A stretch of 64,000 nucleotides of DNA from the NCBI RefSeq assembly GCF_016765655.2, contig NZ_CP086106.1, positions 3,709,001 through 3,773,000 of the forward strand. The letters are read 5' to 3'. Source of the DNA: Skermanella mucosa (GTDB taxonomy: Bacteria; Pseudomonadota; Alphaproteobacteria; Azospirillales; Azospirillaceae). Below the pieces are notes generated by a model. It saw only the letters and a program-made list of their open reading frames with translations. It was not told the origin of the DNA and did not search any database. The position numbers were made by a program, and so were the translations under genes. How positions within the stretch are numbered: position 1 is the first letter of the stretch; the number at the start of each line of letters is the position of its first letter. This document shows positions 43,759-51,654 of the stretch, one piece after another.

Positions 43759-43772
43759 GTGATCTTCATCAC
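43759..43772. promoter_or_regulatory. CRP-type palindrome GTGA-N6-TCAC
   Basis: GTGATCTTCATCAC has the half-sites and 6-base spacing of a CRP-family operator (flanked on the right by A, giving TCACA). It lies between the phasin terminator and the first small exported repeat gene. A Crp/Fnr regulator is encoded 2.7 kb away. Confidence 0.45.
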
Positions 43773-43787
43773 ACCGAAAGTCCAACT

Positions 43788-43807
43788 CCTGTGGGCCGGT
43801 TTACAGG
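43788..43807. promoter_or_regulatory. Conserved CRP/FNR-like dyad upstream of small repeat gene 1
   Basis: CCTGTGG-GCCGGT-TTACAGG is a near-perfect dyad centred about 104 bp before the ATG at 43902. The core TGTRR-GCCGGT-TTACA recurs upstream of the paralogue (45948-45967) at nearly the same distance. A GATAGGGTTTGT block about 35 bases downstream, also shared, is where a -10 element would fall. Confidence 0.6.
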
Positions 43808-43901
43808 CTTCGGGGCGGGCAGCGGATAGGGTTTGTCCATCGAAGACGACAGCGGCCACCGCCGCGAACCTGAACCCCGAAGCCCCGAAGGAGACACCAT
43901 C

Positions 43902-44231
43902 ATGATCCGCATCACCACCGCCCCCGCCCTGGTCGCCCTGTCCATCGTCATCGGTTCCCTTTCCGCCGGCCCGGCCCTGGCCCAGCAGCGCGGCGGCGTC
44001 GAGATCGGCGGCAACGCCACCGTCATCGGTTTGGCGAACAACGCGGTCAACGCCGCCACCGGCTTCCTGGCGAAGGCGGACCAGAACATCGGCGCCGTCA
44101 AGGGCGACGTGAACATCAAGGGCAACGCCACGGTGATCGGCCTCGCCAACAACGCGGTCAACGCGGCCACTGGCTTCCTCTCCAACGCCTGCCAGTCGGT
44201 CGGCGTGGTCAGTTCCGAGAGCGATTGCTGA
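43902..44231 (+). CDS. Small exported two-repeat protein, copy 1
   Basis: A 109-residue protein with a Sec signal peptide (1-27, cleavage after ALA in GPALAQQ). The mature part is two tandem 36-residue repeats, each containing GNATVIGLANNAVNAATGFL (37-56 and 74-93), followed by an (A/N)xxQxxG turn. It ends SSESDC and has two cysteines (97 and 109) that could pair. The start at 43902 follows GAAGGAGA; an upstream in-frame start lacks a site. The family is unknown to me. The Asn/Gly/Ala-rich repeat recalls curlin-type repeats only loosely. It is 85-90% identical in protein to the copy at 46067. Confidence 0.82.
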   Translation: MIRITTAPALVALSIVIGSLSAGPALAQQRGGVEIGGNATVIGLANNAVNAATGFLAKADQNIGAVKGDVNIKGNATVIGLANNAVNAATGFLSNACQSVGVVSSESDC

Positions 44232-44276
44232 TCCCGCGCCCCTGTCCCGCTCTTTCCTCCCCGCCTCCTACCTTGC

Positions 44277-44307
44277 GCCCCGCGGCAAGTGCCGCGGGGC
44301 ATTTTTC
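44277..44307 (+). terminator. Rho-independent terminator after small repeat gene 1
   Basis: A perfect 10-bp stem (GCCCCGCGGC / GCCGCGGGGC) with a 4-base loop and ATTTTTCG behind it. It isolates the gene from the MscS gene downstream. Confidence 0.9.
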
Positions 44308-44408
44308 GTTCGGCCGCATTTCGTCCGCTTCTCGCCCGGGCCGCTTCGAGCCTAAACTTCCCTGCCCGCTCCCGTGGAGTTGTCCGGGGATCGATCATGT
44401 GAGACGCG

Positions 44409-45878
44409 ATGAAGACGTCCGGACGCCGGCTGCCCCTGCCTACCCTGCCCCTGGCCGTGACCCTCTGCGGCTTCGCGCTGAGCTTCCTGTGGCCGATGGT
44501 CCGGTCGCGGCTCGGGCTGGGCATGGACGGCGCGTTCGACGATGCCGTGACGCTGCTGGCCGGGTCCGCCGGATGGTTCGGGCTGGCCTGGTTCGGAACC
44601 CGCGTTGTCGATGGATTGCTGCGGCGGCCGGCAGCGACCGACCGGTCGCCTGCGGCGCCCCGGCTGGTCGGCGATCTGGCGCGCGTCCTGTTCTTCGGGC
44701 TTGCCGGACTGGCGGTCGCCAGTTTCGTGCTTCACCTGCCGGTCACCGGCCTGGTCGCGACGTCGGGCGTGGTCATCGCGGTCATGGGCTTCGCGCTGCG
44801 CAACATCCTGTCCGACATCTTCTCGGGCATTGCCATCAATGTCGAACATCCCTACCGGATCGGCGACTGGATCCAGGTGGGAACGGCCTCCGGCGGACCC
44901 GGGGCGACGGGCAAGGTGGTCGAGGTCAACTGGCGCTCGACCCGGCTGCTGACGACGGACGGGACCACCGTCATCCTGCCCAACGGCCTGATCGCCGGCA
45001 GCCGCTTCGTCAATTTCAGCCTGCCGGAACCCTCCTACCGGGCATCGCTGCGGGTCCACCTGGACCCCGCGGTGCCGGTCAGGCGGGCGCGCCGGGTGCT
45101 GATGTCCGCCCTGCTGTCGGTCGACCACCTGCTGGCCGAGGGGCAGTCGGACGTGGTGGTGGAGAGCGTCGGGGACGCCGGCGTCTGCTACCTGCTGCGC
45201 TTCCGGGTGCCCGACCACGGCGCGGAGGTGGCCTGCCGCGACGCGGTGGCCGCCGCCGTGCTGAAGGCGCTGCGCGACGCCGGCCTGCCGGTTTCGGCAC
45301 CGCGCCGGAGCCTGATCCCCCAGGGCCGCGCCGGCCGCGACCTGGAAGGCATGGACATCTGCCGCCGTATGCTGGGCGCGATTCCCCTCTTCCAGGCTTT
45401 CACGACGGCCGAACTGGACGCGCTGGCGAGTCGGATGAAGCGCCGGCAGTTCGCGGCCGGCGCCGTCGTGGTCAACCAGGGCGACCAGGGATCCTCTCTC
45501 TTCCTGATAACCGAGGGGCTGCTGGAAGTCCGGGGCACCGTCATGGGAGTGGACGGGTCGCGGCCGGTCGTGCTGGACCGCATGGCGCCAGGAGCCATCT
45601 TCGGCGAGATGGCGCTGCTGACCGGCGAGCCGCGTAGCGCCACGGTGGCGGCATTGACCGACGCGGTCGTCTACGAGCTGGCCGGCGAGCAACTGCGCCC
45701 GCTGCTGCACGACCGCGCCGAACTGGCAGAGAGGCTTTCGGAGCTGATGGCGGAACGGGCGGAACACAATGCCGAGAAACGCGCGACCGCGTTGCGCCCG
45801 ATGCCGATGCCGCCGGTCCCCCACCGGCGGGACCTGCTGGACCGGCTGCGGGACTTCTTCGGACTTCCGGCGCCATGA
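44409..45878 (+). CDS. MscS-type channel with C-terminal cyclic-nucleotide-binding domain
   Basis: A 489-residue inner-membrane protein. Four spans (about 12-30, 42-62, 92-112 and 115-140) end in the MscS pore helix and beta domain: VIAVMGFALRNILSDIFSGI, then AINVEHPYRIGDWIQVG and NWRSTRLLTTDGTTVILPNG. The C-terminal cNMP domain (about 325-440) has the phosphate-binding cassette wording FGEMALLTGEPRSATVAAL. Channels of the MscS/bCNG class can lose mechanosensitivity and be gated by nucleotide. It lies between the two small repeat genes. Confidence 0.92.
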   Translation: MKTSGRRLPLPTLPLAVTLCGFALSFLWPMVRSRLGLGMDGAFDDAVTLLAGSAGWFGLAWFGTRVVDGLLRRPAATDRSPAAPRLVGDLARVLFFGLAGLAVASFVLHLPVTGLVATSGVVIAVMGFALRNILSDIFSGIAINVEHPYRIGDWIQVGTASGGPGATGKVVEVNWRSTRLLTTDGTTVILPNGLIAGSRFVNFSLPEPSYRASLRVHLDPAVPVRRARRVLMSALLSVDHLLAEGQSDVVVESVGDAGVCYLLRFRVPDHGAEVACRDAVAAAVLKALRDAGLPVSAPRRSLIPQGRAGRDLEGMDICRRMLGAIPLFQAFTTAELDALASRMKRRQFAAGAVVVNQGDQGSSLFLITEGLLEVRGTVMGVDGSRPVVLDRMAPGAIFGEMALLTGEPRSATVAALTDAVVYELAGEQLRPLLHDRAELAERLSELMAERAEHNAEKRATALRPMPMPPVPHRRDLLDRLRDFFGLPAP

Positions 45879-45947
45879 TCCGCACCGGTCCGATCCCCGC
45901 TGAACGGAATCGCCGGACGTGGCCGGCTTCACAGTGATTCCGGGCCT

Positions 45948-45967
45948 GATGTAAGCCGGTTTACATC
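45948..45967. promoter_or_regulatory. Conserved CRP/FNR-like dyad upstream of small repeat gene 2
   Basis: GATGTAA-GCCGGT-TTACATC is a perfect 7-6-7 dyad centred about 109 bp before the ATG at 46067. It shares the TGTRR-GCCGGT-TTACA core with the site upstream of copy 1, although the surrounding bases differ. A GGGTAGGTTTGT block lies about 30 bases downstream, matching the layout at copy 1. Confidence 0.62.
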
Positions 45968-46066
45968 GTCGGAGCAAGGGTTTGGGTAGGTTTGTGTCAT
46001 CGCGAAGGACGCGATCGGCACTGAAGCCGAACCCCACCGCAAACCCGATGAAAAGGAGTTCAGTCC

Positions 46067-46396
46067 ATGATCCGCATCACCACCGCCCCCGCTCTGGTCG
46101 CCCTGTCCATCGTCATCGGTTCCCTTTCCGCCGGCCCGGCCCTGGCCCAGCAGCGCGGCGGCGTCGAGATCGGCGGCAACGCCACCGTCATCGGTTTGGC
46201 GAACAACGCGGTCAACGCCGCCACCGGCTTCCTGGCGAAGGCGGACCAGAACATCGGCTCGGTCAAGGGCGACGTGAACGTCAAGGGCAACGCCACCGTC
46301 ATCGGCCTCGCCAACAACGCGGTGAACGCCTCGACCGGCTTCCTGTCCAGCGCCTGCCAGACGGTCGGCGGGATCAGCTCCGAAAGCGACTGCTGA
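46067..46396 (+). CDS. Small exported two-repeat protein, copy 2
   Basis: A 109-residue paralogue of the 43902 gene. The first 192 bases differ at one position only, covering the signal peptide and first repeat. The second half differs more (GSVKGDVNVKG, NAVNASTGFLSSACQTVGGI) but keeps both cysteines and the SSESDC end. Its ribosome site is AAAAGGAG. It is convergent with the Crp/Fnr gene. The product is probably periplasmic or secreted; the function is unknown. Confidence 0.82.
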   Translation: MIRITTAPALVALSIVIGSLSAGPALAQQRGGVEIGGNATVIGLANNAVNAATGFLAKADQNIGSVKGDVNVKGNATVIGLANNAVNASTGFLSSACQTVGGISSESDC

Positions 46397-46408
46397 GGAT
46401 GCGGCACG

Positions 46409-46437
46409 GCCCCGCGGCGCAGGGACCGCCGCGGGGC
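46409..46437. terminator. Hairpin between small repeat gene 2 and the Crp/Fnr gene
   Basis: A perfect 10-bp stem (GCCCCGCGGC / GCCGCGGGGC) with a 9-base loop. The arms are identical to those of the terminator after copy 1, but the T tract is missing. It may end both convergent transcripts. Confidence 0.65.
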
Positions 46438-46441
46438 GGGA

Positions 46442-47170
46442 TCAGGCCTCCGCCTCGTCCTCGTCGTAGAAGTCGGCAAGCTCGCGCAGGCCGTCGAGAT
46501 CGCGGATCGTGATCGATCCCGCCGAGACAGTGATCAGCCCGTCGCGCTGCCATTCGTTCAGGTGCTTGTTGGTGCTTTCCCGGGTGATGCCGACAAGGGT
46601 CCCCAATTGCTGCTGGGAGAGTTTGACGTCGATCCGGGTTCCTCCGCCCCGCTCCTCCACCCCGAAAGCCGTCGCCAGGCGGACGAGGCAGCGGGCGAGC
46701 CGGATCGGCACTTCCAGGAACAGGGTGTCCTCCAGCTGGGTGCTGGTTCGGCGCAGCCGGTCGCACAGGACGTTGAACATGCGCAGGCAGACGGTGGGAT
46801 GGCTCTCCAGCCACGGCAGGAAGTGGCGCCGCTCCAGCACCAGCAGGCTGGTATCCTCGATCGCCACCGCCTCGGCCGTCCTGTGCTTGCCGTCGAGCAA
46901 GGCGATCTCGCCGAAATACTCGCCCTTCCGGACGATGTTCAGCGTCACCTCCTTGCCTTCGGCCGAGTAGCTGCAGATCCGAACGCGGCCCGACAGCACG
47001 GCCATCATGCTGGAACCGGGATCGCCCTGGCGGAAGATGATGGCCCGCGGCCGGTGCTGCGCGACGGTGGCATAGGCCGCCAGCTGCGACAGTTCGCCGG
47101 GATCGACATGCTTCAGCAAGGAGTGCTCCGCCAGGACGGCAAGCTTCTCCTCCAGTCCCATAGTGGCCAT
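46442..47170 (-). CDS. Crp/Fnr family transcriptional regulator
   Basis: A 242-residue regulator. The effector domain (about 15-130) has the jelly-roll wording IIFRQGDPGSSMMAVLSGRV and GEYFGEIALLDGKHRTAEAV. The C-terminal winged HTH (about 150-225) reads LSQQQLGTLVGITRESTNKH, then LNEWQRDGLITV. No FNR-type N-terminal cysteine cluster is seen, so it is more likely nucleotide-responsive or redox-independent. It is a candidate regulator for the dyads at 43788 and 45948. The acidic tail DFYDEDEAEA is unusual but short. Confidence 0.92.
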   Translation of the reverse strand: MATMGLEEKLAVLAEHSLLKHVDPGELSQLAAYATVAQHRPRAIIFRQGDPGSSMMAVLSGRVRICSYSAEGKEVTLNIVRKGEYFGEIALLDGKHRTAEAVAIEDTSLLVLERRHFLPWLESHPTVCLRMFNVLCDRLRRTSTQLEDTLFLEVPIRLARCLVRLATAFGVEERGGGTRIDVKLSQQQLGTLVGITRESTNKHLNEWQRDGLITVSAGSITIRDLDGLRELADFYDEDEAEA

Positions 47171-47394
47171 CGGCGATGCTCTCCAGACTATGTCTCGTCA
47201 TGGACCGGGGCACACCAAGGATTGTACCCATCCATGATTTGGGGAACATTATGGTCACGCCGGTCCGGGACTGTCCACTTCTCCCTGGATGGTGGAAAGC
47301 TAAACGAAATAGCGATTGCCCCCTCCAGTCTTTCAGATAGAGACTAATCCCTCTCAAGTCTTCGGACAGCATCGATCAGGAAAGGAGTCCCGCC

Positions 47395-48990
47395 ATGCCC
47401 AAGATCCGCCTTCGCCGCCGTGGGCCGGCCCGCCGTGGCTGGGCCGGGCGCGCCGGGTGGCTGGCGGGCGGGTGCCTGATGCTCGCGGGATGCCTGTCGG
47501 ACCCGGCGATCGCCCCCGTCGTGGTGGAGCCGAAGACGCCGACCACAAAGACGATCAGCAGCTTCACCAGCAGCCTGCAATGCATGGACACCCTGCTGTG
47601 GCAGCACGGCAAGAGCGACATCTACATCATGACCTCCGGCATTCCCGACGCCACCGGAAAGGTCGCGGCGGGCACCAAGGAGATGCTGATCACCGCGATC
47701 TCGCGCATGTCGGCCCGCAGCAACGCGTTCCGCTTCGTCGATTTCGAGCCCAACCCGAACAGCGACGTCACGGCCCTGTCCGCCCTGATCGGCGTCCAGC
47801 CCGACTTCGTGGTGCCCAGCTATTATATCCGGGGCGCCATCACCCAGCTGGACGAGAACGTGCTGAGCGAGCTGCAGGGCGGCTCCGTGTCCCTGCCCTT
47901 CCTCGACATCGGGGCATCGCGCGACCGGATCGTCTCGGTCGTTTCGGTGGACCTGAACGTCGGCGAGGTGGTGACCCGCCAGATCCTGCCGGGCATGTCG
48001 GCCAGCAACTCGATCGCCGTGGTGCGGTCAGGCATCAGCGGCGATGCCGGCGGACGGATCGACAAGGCCGGCTTCGCTTTCAACGTGGCCTTCAACAAGT
48101 CGGAAGGCTTCCACCAGGCCGTCCGGACGCTGGTCGACCTGAGCGTGGTCGAGACGCTGGGCAAGCTGACCCGGGTGCCCTATTGGCAGTGCCTTGGCCT
48201 CGACCAGACCAACCCGACTTTCCGGGCCCAGGCCCGCGAATGGTTCGACACCACCCCGCCCGACGAGCAGGTCCGCTTCGCGCAGCAGATCCTGTCCAGC
48301 GGCGGCTATTACGAGGGACCGATCACCGGCATCTACGACATCGAGACCAAGGAGGCGGCCGCGCGCTACCAGACCGACAACGACCTGATCGCCACCGGCA
48401 GGATCGATTTCGACCTGTACTACTCAATGCTGGGCAAGCCCGGAGTGACCGCCCGCGCGCCCGGACGCACCGGCGCCATCGCCAATGCCGGCGGTCCCGG
48501 TATTCCGCTGATCCCGACGGATGCGAGCGGCGAACGACGCCTGGACCTGTTCCTCAACACGGATCGCGGCCCGGCGCCCCAATTCAAGCAGGGAGAGGCC
48601 CTGGTGGTGAGGGCGCAGGCGACCACCGACGCGTTCCTCTATTGCTATTACCAGGACAGCGACGGGACGGTGGCGCGGGTCTTTCCCAACCGCTTCCAGC
48701 CCGACGCTTTCGTGACGGCGAACCAGCAGGTCGAGATCCCGCCCGGTTACGAGAAGCCTTTCAACATCCGCCTGGATAGCGTCGGCGAAAGCGAGGCGGT
48801 CGCGTGCTTCGCCTCGGCCCGGGAGGTCGGCCTGTCCCTGCCCGACGCGATGAAGATAGAGGATCTGAGGCCGATTCCGCAGGCGACCCTTCAGAGTGTC
48901 GCCCAGGCTTTCGACGAAATCCCCGGCGGGAACATTCGGACCAAGCGCCTGAACCTGCGTGTCGTCCCGGCCAACACGGTCGACTTCTGA
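47395..48990 (+). CDS. Outer-membrane lipoprotein: CsgG-like region, PG-binding and DUF4384 domains
   Basis: A 531-residue lipoprotein with lipobox LAGC (Cys33). Residues about 50-270 resemble CsgG/HfaB-type assembly proteins: ARSNAFRFVDFE, PSYYIRGAITQLDENV, VVSVDLNVGEVVTRQILPGM and GFHQAVRTLVDLSVVETLGK. A peptidoglycan-binding-type segment follows (GGYYEGPITGIYDIETKEAA, about 303-322). The C-terminal third matches DUF4384 (GEALVVRAQATTDAFLYCYY, then VFPNRFQPDAFV). CsgG-type proteins export curli or anchor holdfasts; here the substrate is unknown. The start after GAAAGGAG is clear. Confidence 0.75.
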   Translation: MPKIRLRRRGPARRGWAGRAGWLAGGCLMLAGCLSDPAIAPVVVEPKTPTTKTISSFTSSLQCMDTLLWQHGKSDIYIMTSGIPDATGKVAAGTKEMLITAISRMSARSNAFRFVDFEPNPNSDVTALSALIGVQPDFVVPSYYIRGAITQLDENVLSELQGGSVSLPFLDIGASRDRIVSVVSVDLNVGEVVTRQILPGMSASNSIAVVRSGISGDAGGRIDKAGFAFNVAFNKSEGFHQAVRTLVDLSVVETLGKLTRVPYWQCLGLDQTNPTFRAQAREWFDTTPPDEQVRFAQQILSSGGYYEGPITGIYDIETKEAAARYQTDNDLIATGRIDFDLYYSMLGKPGVTARAPGRTGAIANAGGPGIPLIPTDASGERRLDLFLNTDRGPAPQFKQGEALVVRAQATTDAFLYCYYQDSDGTVARVFPNRFQPDAFVTANQQVEIPPGYEKPFNIRLDSVGESEAVACFASAREVGLSLPDAMKIEDLRPIPQATLQSVAQAFDEIPGGNIRTKRLNLRVVPANTVDF

Positions 48991-49002
48991 ACGGTCGCGG
49001 CC

Positions 49003-50082
49003 CTATGCCACCGCCAAGCTGGACGGCGGGGCCGACCGCAGCTCCGACAAGTGGACGCGGCCGGACAATGTGTCCAGCACGCCGTCGGCGAGCGCCAGGG
49101 CCGCCCGGGTTTCCGACCGGGCATCGACGCCGAACAGGTTGATCAGCCCCGGGATGCCATGCTCCGCCTGCCCTTGGATGCGGAAATCGTCCGGCCGCGG
49201 GTCTTCCGTATCCTGGTCATCGTTATCGCGGCCGACCAAGTCCCGCGGCTCGGACAGGACGTCCATCCAGCTTTCGCCCAGAAAGCCGGAGAAGAACAGC
49301 GCCGCCGACTTGGCCCCGCGGCAGCCCGGCACCACGAGCCGGTCGAAAGGCGCCGTGCCTTCCAGCTTGTACCGTTTCGACCCCGGTCCGGACAGTTCGG
49401 GCGGAACATGGTTCCGCATGCCCTCGACCCGGGCGGCGATCTGGACCGCCTCGTAATCCTCGGTCGCATTGATCAAGCTGTCGCAGCGAACCGTCTCCAG
49501 CTCGCCCGGCATCCCGCCGAGATCCACCTCGAATCCACGCCTCATGGGATAGGCCGCGACCAGCCGGCAATCCTCGGTGACGAAGGCGCCGGCGTTCTCC
49601 GCCTCGATCCGCAGGGCAAGGCGAAGTGCGTCGCCATCGACGATGCCCGCATCGGGAGCAAACAGCCCGCCGATGCATCTCAATCCCCGCTCGTGGGCGG
49701 TGACATCGGCCACCGACAGCAACTCCACCGAGGGATCGCGCTGTTTCATGTCTTCAAGCAGCGCCATCTCGACGTCATCGCGCGCGATCAGCAGCTGCCC
49801 CGTGCGCCGGAACGGGACTTCCTGGCGAGCACAGTAGGATACCAGCGCCTTCGCGCCGAGGGCGGAGAAGCGGGCGCGGAGGGTCCGGGGGCGATCCACG
49901 ACCGGGGCCTCGACCGGCTCCGGCCAGCCGCCGGCAGCCAGGGCATGCCCGCCGTCATCCTGCTGGCGGTCGCGCCGGGCAATCAGCATCACCTCCCGCC
50001 CGTCGAGGGCAAGACGCCGGGCAACGGCGGCCCCCAAGGTTCCGCTCCCGATCACGACACATTCTATCCTGTCGGCAGACAT
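49003..50082 (-). CDS. FAD-dependent oxidoreductase (DAO / L-2-hydroxyglutarate oxidase-like)
   Basis: A 359-residue flavoprotein. The FAD motif GSGTLGAAVARRLALDGREV is at 12-31. The central region FAPDAGIVDGDALRLALRIE is the DAO-family signature seen in L-2-hydroxyglutarate oxidases, and a C-terminal GLINLFGVDARSETRAALAL supplies the flavin-contact end. It should oxidise a 2-hydroxy- or 2-amino-acid. It is convergent with the lipoprotein gene, with 12 bp between stops. Confidence 0.87.
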   Translation of the reverse strand: MSADRIECVVIGSGTLGAAVARRLALDGREVMLIARRDRQQDDGGHALAAGGWPEPVEAPVVDRPRTLRARFSALGAKALVSYCARQEVPFRRTGQLLIARDDVEMALLEDMKQRDPSVELLSVADVTAHERGLRCIGGLFAPDAGIVDGDALRLALRIEAENAGAFVTEDCRLVAAYPMRRGFEVDLGGMPGELETVRCDSLINATEDYEAVQIAARVEGMRNHVPPELSGPGSKRYKLEGTAPFDRLVVPGCRGAKSAALFFSGFLGESWMDVLSEPRDLVGRDNDDQDTEDPRPDDFRIQGQAEHGIPGLINLFGVDARSETRAALALADGVLDTLSGRVHLSELRSAPPSSLAVA

Positions 50083-50383
50083 AAAAAACCTCTCGCCTTG
50101 AATAACCCTCGCGTATGCCGAAAGACGCTGTCAGCGGCAGTTGCTGCGGACAAATCGCGGCGAAGTTCTTTTCGCTTCTCGAAATCTACGTCTCTAACAC
50201 CGTGGCCCAATGTGAGGGCTTTCGTTAATAACTTTAAGTCGCCTTTTGTTCATAGAACGATATGGCATCAAAGTATTGACCGCGAGCATGCCGCACCTTC
50301 GTTCGGCCGATACCGGGCCTTCCGGGTCGATCCATCGTCGGATGCCCGGAAAGGCCTGCGGGAACAGGTTGGAGAGTAGCCAG
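50083..50383. promoter_or_regulatory. Upstream region of the inositol operon
   Basis: This 301-bp stretch between divergent genes should hold the promoters of the FAD oxidoreductase (leftward) and the inositol operon (rightward). It is A+T-richer around 50210-50270 (TTAATAACTTTAAGTCG). No RNA gene or clear dyad was recognised. Confidence 0.4.
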
Positions 50384-50413
50384 ATGGCCCGGAACAAGAT
50401 GGCCCGGAACAAG
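50384..50413 (+). repeat. 15-bp tandem duplication at the start of a small ORF
   Basis: Two exact copies of ATGGCCCGGAACAAG (50384-50398 and 50399-50413), followed by ATGG of a third, give the N-terminus [11 protein letters not shown]. It duplicates a start codon and so creates two in-frame starts. Confidence 0.9.
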
Positions 50414-50572
50414 ATGGAGGGTGGCGTGTTTCGCTCCTCGCCGTCGGAACCGGAAGTCGCGGTGCCGGAGGCATCCGGAGCCATGGCGGCATCCATTTCG
50501 GAATCAGGGACGGTACAGGCGGTTGCTCCCATTCCGCCTGGTGCGGATCATCAGAACGGAGCATGCTCGTGA
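50384..50572 (+). CDS. Possible small protein coupled to inositol phosphate synthase
   Basis: A 62-residue open frame beginning [14 protein letters not shown], preceded by GGAGAG at good spacing. The rest is low-complexity ([20 protein letters not shown]). Its TGA lies 7 bases inside the next gene, whose ATG is at 50563, so the frames overlap in a layout that allows translational coupling. The product could be a leader whose translation matters more than its protein. The short length and low complexity keep this tentative. Confidence 0.4.
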   Translation: MARNKMARNKMEGGVFRSSPSEPEVAVPEASGAMAASISESGTVQAVAPIPPGADHQNGACS

Positions 50573-51648
50573 ACGGAAAAAAGGTTCGCCTCGCGATCGT
50601 CGGCGTCGGCAACTGTGCCTCATCGCTTGTGCAGGGCCTGGAATACTACAAGAACGCCGCCGAAGACGATCAGGTGCCCGGCCTGATGCACGTCACGCTG
50701 GGCGGCTACCATATCCGCGACATCGAGGTGGTGGCCGCCTTCGACGTGTCCGACGCCAAGGTCGGGCGCGACCTGGCCGAAGCGATCAACGCCCCGCCGA
50801 ACAACACCGTCCGGTTCGCGGAGGTGCCCAAGTCCGGCGTTACGGTCGAGCGCGGGCCGACCCTGGACGGTCTCGGCAAGTACCTGGGTCAGGTCGTCAC
50901 GGAGTCGGAGCGGCCGGTCGTCGACGTAGCGGAGGTGCTGCGCCGCAGCGGCGCCGAGATCCTGGTCTCCTACCTGCCGGTCGGGTCCGAGCGCGCGACC
51001 GAGTTCTATGCGGAGCAGGCGCTGGAAGCTGGCTGCGCGCTGGTCAACTGCATCCCCTCCTTCATCGCGTCGCATGACGCGTGGCGCCGGCGGTTCGAGG
51101 AGAAGCGCCTGCCGATCATCGGCGACGACATCAAGTCCCAAGTCGGCGCCACCATCGTCCACCGCGTGCTGACAAACCTCTTCCGCGAGCGTGGGGTCCG
51201 CCTGGACCGTACCTACCAGCTCAATTTCGGCGGCAACGCCGATTTCGAGAACATGCTGGAGCGCGAGCGGTTGGAATCGAAGAAGATCTCAAAGACGAAC
51301 GCGGTGACCAGCCAGCTCGACGTGCCGCTGTCCAACGAGAACGCCCATGTCGGTCCGAGTGACTACGTGCCGTGGCTGGCCGACCGCAAATGGTGCTACA
51401 TCCGGATGGAAGGCACGACCTTCGGCAATGTCCCGCTGAACTGCGAGCTGAAGCTTGAAGTCTGGGATTCCCCCAACTCGGCCGGCGTGGTGATCGACGC
51501 CGTGCGCTGCGCCAAGCTGGCGCTGGACCGCGGCATCGGCGGGGCGCTGATCGGCCCGAGCAGCTATTTCATGAAGACGCCGCCGCAGCAATTCACCGAT
51601 GCCGAGGCCCGCACGCGCACCCTGCGCTTCATCGACGGCGAAGCCTGA
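50563..51648 (+). CDS. ino1: Inositol-3-phosphate synthase
   Basis: A 361-residue NAD-dependent enzyme that cyclises glucose 6-phosphate to inositol phosphate. It is the short prokaryotic form: [19 protein letters not shown] at 8-26, [43 protein letters not shown] and [10 protein letters not shown]. It is the first long gene of a run with 6-bp, ATGA and ATGA junctions to the next three genes, so their products should act together. Inositol in bacteria feeds phosphoinositides, glycosyl-inositol solutes or lipids. Confidence 0.94.
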   Translation: MLVNGKKVRLAIVGVGNCASSLVQGLEYYKNAAEDDQVPGLMHVTLGGYHIRDIEVVAAFDVSDAKVGRDLAEAINAPPNNTVRFAEVPKSGVTVERGPTLDGLGKYLGQVVTESERPVVDVAEVLRRSGAEILVSYLPVGSERATEFYAEQALEAGCALVNCIPSFIASHDAWRRRFEEKRLPIIGDDIKSQVGATIVHRVLTNLFRERGVRLDRTYQLNFGGNADFENMLERERLESKKISKTNAVTSQLDVPLSNENAHVGPSDYVPWLADRKWCYIRMEGTTFGNVPLNCELKLEVWDSPNSAGVVIDAVRCAKLALDRGIGGALIGPSSYFMKTPPQQFTDAEARTRTLRFIDGEA

Positions 51649-51654
51649 CGGCAC

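Noticed and set aside
43833-43901. Upstream in-frame start for small repeat gene 1
   Set aside because: It would put 23 charged residues before a clear signal peptide, lacks a ribosome site, and the paralogue at 46067 starts at the equivalent of 43902.
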